Positions 35,640 through 47,700 of a stretch of DNA of 64,000 bases are shown in pieces. The stretch's first letter is position 1, and every line of letters starts with the position of its first letter. Location: assembly GCA_944472135.2 (NCBI GenBank), contig OX235270.1, forward strand, positions 85,569,168-85,633,167. Direction: 5' to 3'. The DNA is from Trichobilharzia regenti. Its lineage: Eukaryota; Platyhelminthes; Trematoda; Strigeidida; Schistosomatidae. The position numbers were made by a program, and so were the translations under genes. Below the pieces are notes generated by a model. That model made no database searches. It was given only the letters and a program-made list of their open reading frames with translations, and was not told where the DNA came from.

Positions 35640-35833
35640 GCATTATATATTATTGATATCATTTGTTATTTTCAAATGTACTTTATTTCAGTTTCACGCA
35701 TGTTTATTGAACTTTATATTGACTTTTATTTATTCACTCATATGTCTAATCAATTTTTTACTCGTGTATATAAACAAAGTCAGAAAGTTGTGTGAGTACT
35801 TTGATATGACTATGAGCAATAAATTGTATTTTA
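35640..35833 (+). mobile_element. Penelope-like 3' end fragment fused to a SINE
   Basis: TCTAATCAATTTTTTACTCG, GTGAGTACTTTGATATGACT and ATGAGCAATAAATTG then AAAACGTCATCAG align with the 3' untranslated/terminal repeat of the Penelope-like palindrome (53770-53870). The alignment stops at CATCAG, where SINE sequence begins directly. Confidence 0.7.
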
Positions 35834-36001
35834 AAACGTCATCAGCGATTAGAACGCTCGCCGACCATACACGTAGTCCGGGATTCGATCCGCGACCGAC
35901 GCACATCCAATATCAATGGTTGGTCTGCTAAATTTGGGCTACCGGCATCACAGGCTGAAAATTCCATAGTTGTATCAAAGTACTGTATGGAATCAAGGTA
36001 T
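35834..36001 (+). mobile_element. tRNA-headed SINE, tail type A, missing its first bases
   Basis: Starts CGATTAGAACGCTCGCCGAC (the family has CAGTGGTTAGGACGCTCGCC), box B GGGATTCGATCC, tail GGGCTACCGGCATCACAGG and GTATGGAATCAAGGT, then an AATAAT-type run. The head before box A is replaced by the Penelope fragment. Confidence 0.8.
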
Positions 36002-36126
36002 AATAATAATAATTACTGCATAAAACTCAAAGACTTTATCAGAATAAAACTTTCTGTGTAGCGGAATTATGCTCTACCACTGGGCTCTACAACCGTGAAC
36101 CGTGCTGATCGACAAACGAGAAATAG

Positions 36127-37083
36127 ATGGAAAAGGCATCGGCGATTGGGAACACCAAACAACCATTTATACTTATCAGGGAAACAGGTGGTAAAAGGCA
36201 AATGATAAGTGAAACAGTCTCCGAGAAAAATTGCACCATTATTACCTCTCAGGACAGACGATTAGAAGGTCGGAAGGAACACTTTCAGGAGCAATTCAGT
36301 TGGCCTACAGCCACGCTCAACCTAACGAACATCCAATACCTCCCTGAATGGGATATAGACACAAGTCCTCCATTCCTAACTGAGGCTACTACGGCTGTCA
36401 CTAGTCTGAAAGGAAGTAAGGCAGCAGGACCAGATGGAATGACTCCTGAGGTATTTAAGTACGGTGGAGACAGTTTACTATCTGCGTTAACTGGGGTACT
36501 AGGCAACGTCTAGGAATTAGAGGAAGTCCCGTCGGGCTGGTGTTAGTCATTGACTATCCCATTATACAAGGAGGGAGACCGATATTCCTGTGATAATCAC
36601 AGGGGGATTAGCTTGACTAATATGGTATCTAAAGTTCTAGGCTCAACAATAATGCGTAGACTAAGCAGTCCACGGGAGGAACAAACACGAAAGAACCAGA
36701 CAGGCTTTTGACCAGGAAGAGGGTGTTTTGGTCATATCCTCACCCTTCGACAGATTCTGGAACACACACACATTCTTACCGGCATCCAACAATCGTTATA
36801 TTTCTTGATGTGAAAGCGACATTCGATTCTGTTGACCGAGAGGTAGTATGGTGATGTTGGACTGTAAAGTGAATGTCGAGAAAATATATCACACTGATCG
36901 AGGCACTCTACTCGAACTCACGCAGCCAGCCAGGTAAGAGCTTATGGCGAATTGTCATCTGAAGTAGTGACAACCAGCGATGTCCGTCAGAGATGTCCAC
37001 TATCCCCATTTCTTTCACGATTTTAATCATGAGCTGACATTAGTTAGAGAACCATTGGAAAACCTGGGAGTACTGGACAGCTG
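36127..37083 (+). repeat. right arm of the 957-bp inverted duplication (RTE + SINE)
   Basis: Contains the 128-codon RTE fragment EKASAIGNTKQPFILIRETG... (36127-36513), the following RT pieces and 63 bp of SINE tail, ending exactly at CAGCTG. Outside this segment it has neither the rest of the RTE nor the rest of the SINE, so it is a copied block of the 31-kb locus rather than an independent insertion. Confidence 0.92.
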
Positions 37084-37128
37084 CTGCTTGTAGAGATAAA
37101 TTAAAAACCGGTTTGTAGAGATTACCCT

Positions 37129-37330
37129 GTGCGTCGGTGGCACAGTAGTAGAATGCTCGCATGTGTTCCGGGGTTCGACCCCCGGCCACAGACTCACTCT
37201 TTTACCTCACTAAGCCAGTAATAAGACTGGTAAAGAGGGGAGGTTAGGCATAAGGCTAGCGACCCAATCCCGTAAAAGTAAATAACACACTGCTTGAAGC
37301 CCTATGTTCCACTGGGAATGTAAAGGAATA
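37129..37330 (+). mobile_element. tRNA-headed SINE, tail type B
   Basis: GTGCGTCGGTGGCACAGTAG head, box B GGGGTTCGACCCC, then the type B tail ending CCCTATGTTCCACTGGG and GTAAAGGAATAAAAG. A possible short target duplication AGAGATTA flanks it. Confidence 0.88.
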
Positions 37331-37339
37331 AAAGAGAAG

Positions 37340-38570
37340 AGATTAATCTTCTGACACATATATTTTGTACAGATTCAAAAATTATGAAAATAATTTCTTA
37401 CAAATAGTTACAACATACCTCTACTAGTCCGTACACGAGCAATACTATCCAAATGAGTACTCCCAGAACTAAGCATTTGTTTCGTTTTTATTTCATTGGT
37501 TCGACACAACTAGACAAGGAAATAATACAAAAGCAACAAGAGAATGAATTTTTAGTTATAAAATATGAACGCATAGTACATAAACACACAACTAACTGTT
37601 TTAAAAGTAAACAAACGCTAAACTGTGGTTTACAATAACTGTGAGTTCATCTGCTAATTGTAGTTAACTGTCTAAGCGTAATATTCATCTATATTATCTA
37701 TAATAGAATACTTAACACTACAATGATATCAGTGCATACAAGAAGTTCACGCATCCCAGAGTGATTACATATTCTTAAAATTTATAGGCATTAGAAGGTA
37801 CTGACGTGCATGCTAAACTTTAAAATTCAATACAACTTATACTGTGCTTCTATCTCAAACCTGTACCTACATTACACCATACAATTATACACAGAATAGC
37901 AAGAAGTATGTGGAGAATAGAGCAAATCGTCTGCATAATTGAAACCTAGGGTTTTAAGATTAGTGGTAAACATTTGTGAGATGTCGCAAAATAACTTCAA
38001 AGTATAGAGATAATCCTACGGTTTAAGGAAACCTATTGAAGTATTATAAAAAAAATCCAATAATTTGTTGGAGCCTTAAAGTATAAATATAGGCAAACAT
38101 GTACGGAGAAAATGTTTGCTTCGATCTGCATTGATTGACTCAGTTATGTGAGTTACTGAGTCCTAGATATATAGGTGGGCAGTCAAATTAAAATTAAGTT
38201 CAACGTAAGAGAAATAACTGAATTCAATGATACTTATACCGAGGTCACAAAAACGACTGAGTAAACAGTAATGAGAACAATTTTGGTGTGATAGTGTCTG
38301 AGGAAACTTAACAATTCACTATCACACTTATCTTGCACATTGTGCAATGTCAAATATTCAAAAATCCGTGCAACTGGTTTTTTCACACTTTCGTGTAGTC
38401 CAACCACAAGCAACTGATACATTTTGCACCAAAATACTGTTTCTTAGAAAACGAATAAAAAATATTCTATTAGTGTTTTAAACAGAATACAATCTACTCT
38501 AAAGTGCAAATGACTTTAAATCAGTAAACTATAACGAAACTACGTAGTGACTTAAGCTACCACACGCCAT
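37340..38570. other. AT-rich sequence, no supported gene
   Basis: A short splice-flanked minus-strand segment (about 37419-37457, SGSTHLDSIARVRTSR) was considered as a DCAF6 3' exon but has a weak acceptor and the wrong entry phase from exon 13. Confidence 0.4.
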
Positions 38571-38621
38571 AACTACAAATGAGGTAGGGAATAATGAAAA
38601 GAAAAAAGATTGAAAACTATA

Positions 38622-38642
38622 TATATATATATATATATATCT
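38622..38642. repeat. (TA)n microsatellite
   Basis: About 20 bp of alternating T and A. Confidence 0.95.
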
Positions 38643-38649
38643 CTAGGCG

Positions 38650-39379
38650 CCAACCGGGTTATCACTTGGTCAACATTTACAGGTGCTATCCTGCTACCAT
38701 GCCACGTGAGGACTTTTGTCGCCTTGGCTGGCCTGTCTCCACCTAGTTGACATGAAAGGTCATCCATATCGGCTCTTGCTTAGCGTGAACGACAATCAAG
38801 ATAAGCATTCATATACCAGAACTCCCAGTCCCACGAAATTACTCACCCTGGACTCCAGTATCCAATATTATATATTGTTATGTACTCGTCGCTAAATTAT
38901 TGTTATGGACTGGTCGAGAAAACTAATAGTCCTGACGCAAGAAGGCGGAAATCAGAAGACCACTAAGGTTTGCGATGATACTTCTATTTCCAACACAAGG
39001 AGAATGCAAAGTGTGGTATCACACCAAAGTGAGTAAGTAAGTGTAAGTCAGTCACACAAATTGTGAGAACGAAATATATATGACAAGGGTGTGAACAATC
39101 ATTAGACAGTCTTAACATGAATGGCTAATTAAAACGAAGTATCGATCCATATATACATAGCGAAATATAGCAGACATGTCAACAACCACCATATATGGAT
39201 ATGTGTCACCAAGCAACGGACTGTCAACAAACACATATTATATATAATATAATATAAGGAGAATATACATTGATAAAGGAGACAAGTTCATACAAGTGAA
39301 ATGGTCACAGACTAAGAGAGCAAACAGAAGGAGAGACCAACATACACATACACATTAATACATATATGTGGATACATAT

Positions 39380-39427
<48 letters not shown>

Positions 39428-39720
39428 CATTGGCAGAGGTTGAACGCCATAAAGCAAATGAAGATGAATTTAAGATATGAGTATATGTATGCTACTCTGA
39501 TAAATCTTGGGCTAAAGTTGCCTAAGGCATACGGTCAGCCAAACGTGAAAGGTGTATTCAGGAATCCTATATCGTACTCCACTTTGATCGCTTCAATAAA
39601 TACTTCCTGCAGAAGCAACTTAGCTATGCGAATATAACCTACCTCTTTAATAGCTTAGGATGTTTTATGGTCCTGAAGTAGTTGAAGGTGATGAAGAACG
39701 TAAGAGGCTCTAAATAAAAG
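38650..39720. repeat. GC-elevated repeat-like block around a (TA)n run, unassigned
   Basis: Higher-complexity sequence with a (TA)n tract at 39383-39426 and a following plus-strand open segment (39440-39637, RYEYMYATLINLGLKLPKAY). It may be part of an LTR element (leader just before the open frame), but no gag or protease motif is visible. Confidence 0.3.
39383..39426. repeat. (TA)n microsatellite
   Basis: About 44 bp of alternating T and A. Confidence 0.97.
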
Positions 39721-40422
39721 TCGAATGTTTAAGTCAATAAGCCATTTTTGTCAATCAAAATTTAGTCCATTTAGAATGAACGTTTATGAAGACACAATGA
39801 CAGCTTGTCTGACACACATATTTCTAGTTTAATGTTTTAGACGCTTAAGAAGAATGAAATTATCAAGCTCAGAGAATACAAAATTAAAAACTACAAATGC
39901 TCTCCATCATTTACACAGGAGTGATTTAACTGACAGTTGCAATTCAAAGCTCAACAGAATAATTAAATTTTGTACTCACATTAAATGTCATTGGGAGCTA
40001 AAATTCTAGACTACACACTTATTGTACAACCATGCCTTTTTACTTCTTCTTATTATAGTTTAGATATTGTTTAAACTTCTTAGATTTATCACATGACGCT
40101 TCGATATCTCGGGGAAAAACAAAAAGATGGTTGCAGTGAACAAAAATTTAGTCTTGGCTGCAACCACCTATTTGAATTTGTTTTCCAGTATCTAGAAACT
40201 ATTCTATCTTGTTCATAAGTAAATACCGTTTAAACAAGCTTGTATAACTTTCTCTATTCTTGGGAGTGGAGCGAATCAACACAAGTATTAGGCGGAAAGT
40301 TTTGTGTAGCTGCCTATTGTCTAAATATTGCAAGTCAATGTAATTAGGATTGAATCATATATGACATATACAACTGCTAATACATTATTAGAAGAAAACC
40401 AAATTACATACAATCATTCCTA

Positions 40423-40642
40423 TATCGTGAATTGGCAGAAGAAAGAATTCATGGGTTATTGGATAGGGTCCAAATGGCTTAATGGTATACGAGTTCGACT
40501 TGTAACCAGAAGATCCTGGGTTCGAACCCCGGTGGGTGCGTACTGCTGAGTAGTCCCAAACTAGGACGAAACAACTGCCCAGTACTCCCAGGTTTTCCAA
40601 CGGTCCTCTAACCAATGTCAACTCATAATGAAATCCTGTAAC
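40423..40642 (+). mobile_element. hammerhead-ribozyme SINE, complete unit with 12-bp target duplication
   Basis: Perfect direct repeats CAATCATTCCTA at 40411-40422 and 40643-40654 define a 220-bp insertion. Order: leader TATCGTGAATTGGCAGAAG, tRNA-like head with box A TGGCTTAATGG (40475-40485) and box B GGTTCGAACCC (40519-40529), hammerhead block (40532-40592), tail ending ATGAAATCCTGTAAC. This copy defines the unit ends for the family. Located in the intron after DCAF6-like exon 13. Confidence 0.93.
40532..40592 (+). ncRNA. hammerhead-ribozyme-like block in the SINE (core mutated)
   Basis: Stem I strands GTACTG (40540-40545) and CAGTAC (40580-40585) pair perfectly; stem II is GTCC/GGAC with loop CAAACTA; GAAA (40568-40571) is intact. 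The first core block reads CTGAGTA instead of CTGAnGA and the cleavage triplet is altered (GCC for GUC). Fold likely, self-cleavage unlikely for this copy. Confidence 0.75.
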
Positions 40643-40704
40643 CAATCATTCCTAAGGTAGATAAAATAGAAAAATAGTTTATGTACAATTTGATATCCAC
40701 ATAC

Positions 40705-40853
40705 CTCACCGGCTTCCTCTTCGTGTTGTTTCACAACTCTCTGAAAGGCTGATAACTCACTACCATCACTATCATCATTAGCATTTTCTTCATAAACGTT
40801 TGGATCTGGTTCAATGATTTTTATTGACCGGTCGATTCCGCTTACAGCAATTA
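40705..40853 (-). CDS. DCAF6: DCAF6-like exon 13, last exon found
   Basis: 149 nt, phase 1 in and 0 out. Encodes [20 protein letters not shown] followed by an acidic tail. Human DCAF6 has SSGIDYDIKIWSP here. Acceptor TTTCTTACAG, donor GAG|GTATGT. A hammerhead SINE with an intact target duplication lies 51 bp inside the next intron. Confidence 0.93.
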
Positions 40854-41694
40854 CTGTAAGAAAAAAGAAGAAAGAAAAACAAAGCAAATAACACTAGCAG
40901 TTATATACAGCAGACCCTTACAATAGAACATTCAGTATGCTGGTTGCAATAGTGACCACCATTGAGAAATATGAAGGCTGATTACAAGAAAAAGATTGAG
41001 AAACTGATTTCTCTTCACTTCGTTTCTATTTACAGTTTTGAATTTTTTTTATTGCCACAGAAGCTTTAAGCGACAAAAAAACAACACTCAACAAAATAGT
41101 AAACCCATTTCATTCAAACTTTCAGTGATTTCACTAATTTTTTTCTTGTTAAAGAGTCACAGTTATGAGGACTTCTGTAGCGAACTACAGAATCAAGTAT
41201 AATAAATGTATATTCCATAAATTTGGGCTATAAATTTGAAGACTAGTTTAACTTCTTAAATTTTATTTGTTAAAGTTTTGAACTATTCTAAAATGAGGGA
41301 ATTGAAGAAAATATAATCATTTAGAAGGCAGTAACTGTGGTACATTCGGAAGTATTCAGTCTGTTTGATTCTTTCTGTTTGTAGTAACCGACTTCGCACA
41401 GAGAAATATTTAGATAATTCCATGGGTGCTCCATTCACAGTTTAAATTCGAGGTATGCATAAAAGAGGTTTACAACCAACATGTATGACACTGATTACTA
41501 GCCATAAAAAACATTGGTTATCATTAGTTTAATTAACAATAAAGGCTGCTACTATTTGCCTATGTACACTCTGTTCTCCCACATTTTACTGGCCTATTTT
41601 AAGACCAAATAAAACATAGGAAACTCAAATGATACATTTCTTCGACAAGTTTCGCGCTTTATCTATCACTACTGCCTATAGTTTCACCTACGAC

Positions 41695-41726
<32 letters not shown>

Positions 41727-44700
41727 TTGCAACCGTAGCTTATATGCCCACTGAAATGTACCACACTATTGCAGTTGAAGATGCTACCCTTAAGACGATT
41801 AGGGGCAAATCTAATCAATAATTCAACTAAATAAACTACTTAAGTCAACGTTTCCCACATTAGTCAGAGTACAGATGTGGATAATATAAACAAAATGTTA
41901 TGTCTGCATTCACGCAATATTAAAATTGTCTTATTATAAAACTACTGTTTTAATCACTTTGGTTGGTCACTAAAGGAGTTACCAGTATCATGATATCTGA
42001 CCGTTAATGATAACCGAATTAGATTAGTCAAGTCGTACAATCTGATCATTCATTTTGGAGATTCACCAACACTCCGAATTGATTTTAAGTAACTGGTGGC
42101 AATCGGTAGGAAGAATCGCATTGGTCACTACCTCAATGAATGATCAATATGATTATAACAGTTCTACAGGAGGTAGGTCGTGTACCCAATAGCTTAGGGT
42201 TGGACATCTGTGACTCTAATACTGAGTGATAGGGGTTTGAAACTCAAAGGAGACAACAGTTCCATCGGAGTATGGTATGTGTATGCTGGCGATTACCAAT
42301 AAACATGGAAGTTAGGCGTCGAAGGCTTCCTACCGATTCACTACAACTACCTGGGTTTGTACATTATTACGTTTAGTCAAACGAATAAAATAATGAACAT
42401 AACATTACAAGAATGAGCGATTGTATGCATGCATGTAATACATCCCAACCTAGTTGGCTACAGGGTACGTCAAGTTATCACTAAGAAAGAACACTGAAGC
42501 ATATAAATGATAACATATAGACTGATAAACAGAAATATAACCTACGTCTAGTATTTTCCAGTCAAGCCGTACAGTGGAATGCTAAAATCAAACACTCATT
42601 TTAAACACGAATTTTACACTATCACTAATTAAAAATGAGTCTAACTTACTTGGTAACTGGGGATGTGGTATAATTCGATTAACAACTGATGCATCTGCTT
42701 TAATAGCGATTACAGGCTTTCCTGTAACACGATCCCAACCGATTAAATGACCACATTCAGATCCCGAAAGAATAAAATTCCGTCCCCAAAACGTTGACGC
42801 TTTTATCTGTAAGTGAAAAGTAGTAGTTTCCAGTAAGAGACACTCATACAAACTTCATTAAAATAACTGATAAATAGGACTAGAGCCTAAACGGAACCTC
42901 AAAAATGACACTATCTACAGTCATCTAGGCAAATATATGAACAGGATATAGTTCGATTTCAAGACTCCACTGAGCAACTACGATACATTCTTGAGACATG
43001 TAAAGGAATGACACCCTGTTTGGCATTTTTAGCATTTGTTAATCATTCATTTAATAAATACACTTGTTCGTCTGAGGCGCTATAGTTCAACTTTGGCGCA
43101 AAAATTCAGGCATAAATCAAAATACAATTTGTGCTAGGCAATGATGCCATTTACGTCTCATTTTTTGCACTAATTACCATTTGCTAAAAAATGTACTTAA
43201 AGCAACTTATTTCTTCTCGGTACTTATCTTCACTACTCCTTTTACCTTCTTTTCTTTTTTCAAATTTTCATAATAATTATACTTATAATTCATATGAACT
43301 GTGATCAATATTTGACCGGGTAGTTGCAAAATAATTGAGCGCTGAGTGAGAAGTAGACATTTATAAACGTTGGAATGAATCATTTCAATTTCGCTGAGAT
43401 TTTACAAATATAATTTTCTAAATTGTACTTATATGTTCAGCACTATATTTTGAAATGATCATGTTTTGTTAACACTCCTGTTCTGAACGAAACCGATTAA
43501 AAACAACTGCAAGTTCAATGATTTTGGATTTCAGTTAGCAATTTTCTATGTTAAGTTTCAGCATTGAGTACTTGGTGCGTCGGTGGGCACAGAGGTTAGG
43601 ACGCTCGCCAATCATGCACATGGTCCGGGATTTGATCCCCGGCCACAGACGCACTCCTTTACCTCGCTAAGCCAGAAATAATGCTGGTAAAGACGAAAGG
43701 TTGGACATGAGGCTAGCAACCACATCCTGTAGAAATTAACACTGCTACAAAAACTTCAAGCCTTTAGCTTGGAGCCCTATGTTCCACTGGAAACGTGAAG
43801 GAAAAAAATTCACTACTTGTGTATATATTCAGTGAGGTAGGAAAACAATAAAATTCAGGTACATATTATATTTAAATACGTTAAGTGTATGCGGTTGATG
43901 ATAAGGATGGTTGAATGAATTAAAAATATGATGAGGTAACATACCACAGTGCTGCAACATATACGGCCACTATATTTCATTACTTGACGACATCTGGGAG
44001 CGGATTTCATGACATTAGAAATATAATCATCTGTCAAATAGTCGATAGGAAATTTCATTTTTTGTTGAGAATCTGACAAATAATAAAATAGGAATGTGTT
44101 TGCAGCGAACAAAAGTCTTTGCACAAAAGACGAAATGAGACTCCCTTAATAATGCATACACAACAGGATTATCCATCTAGGTACTTGATTTTCAGCTGGA
44201 GAGTTACTTCCTATTGACCTCATAGCAGCTATAATACTATAAATGTAATTTACCCCGTAGAACATGAAACTTGTCTAGGAAACTATGTTGAGTTATTTTA
44301 TTAATGTATTTCCTTCAATTAGCGACAGATACTTAGTTTAACCACCTCCTGCATCGCATCAATGAAAAGGTTGAACTAATGAAGAAATTGGAACTGTTCC
44401 AATTCCATGAAGTAATTTCTCTGACGTTTGCATGACCACTATCTACCAATAATCAGTGTGTAAAACTATTTTGATACATTTTCACACAGCAGCAAAGTGT
44501 TATTCACACATAAAAATATATTGATCGTGAAATTCTAATAAGTGATTAAAATAAAGAACCTGATAATGACTTCATAGACCGTTCTAAATTACATACACAC
44601 AATGCCAACGTGTAACTTATAATCAGATCTATCTTTCAAAAGTAGTGGTAATATATTGATCGGCTCTTCCAACCAAACAATACAATCATTGGCGTCACGC

Positions 44701-47700
44701 GTGATGCGAAATTAAATTATGTTAATAAATGTTGGTAACGGCTGATTTTGTCAGCATATTATGTCTATTTCAATCAATTATGTCTTTTTTTACTTATTGA
44801 TGCTTCGATCGTGACATGATTGGCTTTTTTCTTTAACTAAAGCCTCTTGCAGACAACTTAGTCCTTCATCTTCGTTCAAAGGTGAGGATGAGAATACTCA
44901 AGAATAATCAGATCAACAACACCATATTTAGTTTCGTTTTTAACCTAACTGTTCACAGTCAAATATTTAAATAGAGGGACTCTACTAAGAATTCGACTAA
45001 GAACTCAAGTAAACGCTCAGGAATGGTATGTGGAAGTTTTTCCTTATATGTTTCAGTACAACTTTGATAGACATTCTTAAACATTAAATATATTAGATGA
45101 CTCTTTGTTTCATAAAAATGTATTACGCCTTTGTACTTAAGGGCTTAACAGATATTCCTAATGAACAATTTGTTTTAAAAAGCGGTGAGCTTTTCCAATC
45201 TCACCATGAGACAAGGATTAAGAAGTTTGATATTGATGAAACAATCTGTGAGGTAACTAGAATGACAAACAACAATCTTCAAAATAAAACCCAGAATCCT
45301 GACACAATGTACTTGGTTAACTTTATTATCATTATAGAAAGTACACATAGGAGTTCTGCAGCCTGATAACATTATCAAACCGTCAAAGCCGTGTAAAAGA
45401 AACGTAGATAATACAGCCATTGAGACTCACTGAGAACGCATTTCAGGGTCAGAGACACTGTCAACAGGAAAGTGACCAAACTGTTCAAAAAGGCATTGAA
45501 AGACTGCCTCATCTCTTCAGAATGAGGCTACCGTAACACTTTTAAGGATGGCATACGTACTCCAAGATTCATTAAATAATACTTCTGTTCCTAGTTTCAT
45601 TTACGTACATATGCTACTGTCTACTCTACGTACAACGATGAAAGTCACTAACACAGATGATCGAAATATCTTTGTAGCGAGGATGACAGAATTCAGAATT
45701 CATGGGTTCATTGGATTCCAAGACAGTGACTGATCAGTCAACGGGCTCGCCACGTAACTTGAAGGGCCTGAGCTAGATCCTGGTGGGGTCGCTGGTGCGC
45801 ACTGCTAAAAAGTACCAGACTAAGACAAAACAGCTGTCAAAACGCCCACGATTTTCAACGATACTCTAACTGATGACAATTCGCAACGAAATTAACACTG
45901 AAACAAACAGTTATCGCACAACATAAAAGTTATTCATTCAATCCTAAATTTTTCGAAACTCATAAAAAACTTTAAAAACTTTTTCACCCAACAGAACAAT
46001 AATTACAAGAATTTATATCTGATACCTTGATTAGCAGTCTCTCTGTCCGTTGATTCTGAATGAATTGTAGAAGCTGTTGGAGATTCATTTGCTGCCTCGT
46101 CCTCCGAGTTGACACTCGTTCTAGAACGATGATTCGTAAGCCAGCTGCAAAAATGTATTGCCGAGAAAGTGGAAAGGTACATGTGAAGAATTATTATGTA
46201 ATTTACATCCCAACTATGCTCACAATATGTCATAAAAAACAGAATTTTTATCTGATTAACTAAAACAACACCTCCCTACTTCTTAAAAGGTATTATCAAC
46301 CAGATGTAATTGAGTATAAAAGTTAAGAAGCAAAATTACACACACTACTGACCACAGCTTTCTACGGCTTACTGTTGAGCAAGATTAAAAGTGAAAGTAG
46401 GAATTTTGTGGTAGGTGGTTGCACGAAGACGAAAACAGTGACTACCACAAGCCCACAAAAGGCTATCTAATCAGTAACGAATACACACCTAAATAAGGCT
46501 CGAAATATCCCACGAAACTCCAGCCTACGTGTTAGATTTTTCACAGTAGAAACTTGTTCTAGTGGTAAGACGATAAAAAGAAGTTGTAAAACTTCGTTCT
46601 CAGACCTGTCTCATGATGTACTATAACCAGTGGGAAACATTTCCACAAAATTGTGATATACCATGTTAACATAGTGAAAACTGGATCAAATGACTGAAAC
46701 CCGCTAAAGAGACTTTGTATGTGCATGTGTAGAAGACACATTTAAACATTCACTTCCCGAATACATATAGAGTTGGAGTCAAAAGATAATTCAGCTCCTA
46801 TGCTTTCAGACTAATTCACAGCCAACCTGATAGTCATTTCGCGTCAGTTGCAATATATGAAGACAATGAGTTGTTTAGGGCGATTTATCAAAATATAACT
46901 TTAACAGCATCCAAACAACTGGATATCAGGTCGCATGTTGAAGAGAAAACCGAAAGTATGAAGCACTCTTAAAACGCCCCAAAAAGGCTTTAGGCAGAAA
47001 ATAATAAACAGAAAAACAAAACTACACGACAATGAAAGAAACATAACGAAACGGTCATAAATGTTATAAGTGGAAAATAATACATCCAACGAATAAACCT
47101 CCATTATTACTAGTGTAACAACAGAATACAGTGATAGTTGGCAGCTGAATTGTTTATTTGACAAAAATGATTTACAGTGATGGCAGAGTACAAAACGCCT
47201 ACCCTGGCACTTCAGTTTGCAAAAGTTATCCCCACTCTGTCACTTTTGTTATCATTTCATGCTTTCTATATTGTTGCAGAATAATATTCATTCCTTGTCT
47301 TTGCGAGTTAATTCTTTGTTCCGATATTCTAAACTATGACTAACTCCTGTTATCAGCAAAGGCAACACTAGCATAAGTATAATAAATCTGTGGTATACTA
47401 GATGGTTCGTTGAAACCAAAATACGATAATTACTGAATTAATTAAAAAGTCTCGAGACTCTTTGGGGTTACAGTAATGAAGCGTTAAGATGCTTGCTACC
47501 TTATGTATAGTAGGTAATAAAATGCCTGAGAAAAGTATATGCAGAGATTTTCCATCAAAAGTTCTTTTACAATTGATTTCAAACCTTTTAAGAATATAAT
47601 TTGGACGGAGAAATCATAGTCCGATGCTTATGTTATACTAAGGATAACACAACAGGAAATACTTGTGAGGCAACAAAGATGAAGTCATCATGTAGTTATG

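Noticed and set aside
37419..37457. Possible DCAF6-like 3' exon (SGSTHLDSIARVRTSR)
   Set aside because: It would need phase-2 entry, while exon 13 leaves phase 0, and the acceptor lacks a pyrimidine tract.
38650..39720. LTR retrotransposon
   Set aside because: No matching LTR pair, gag, protease or integrase motif could be found, so it is listed only as an unassigned repeat-like block.
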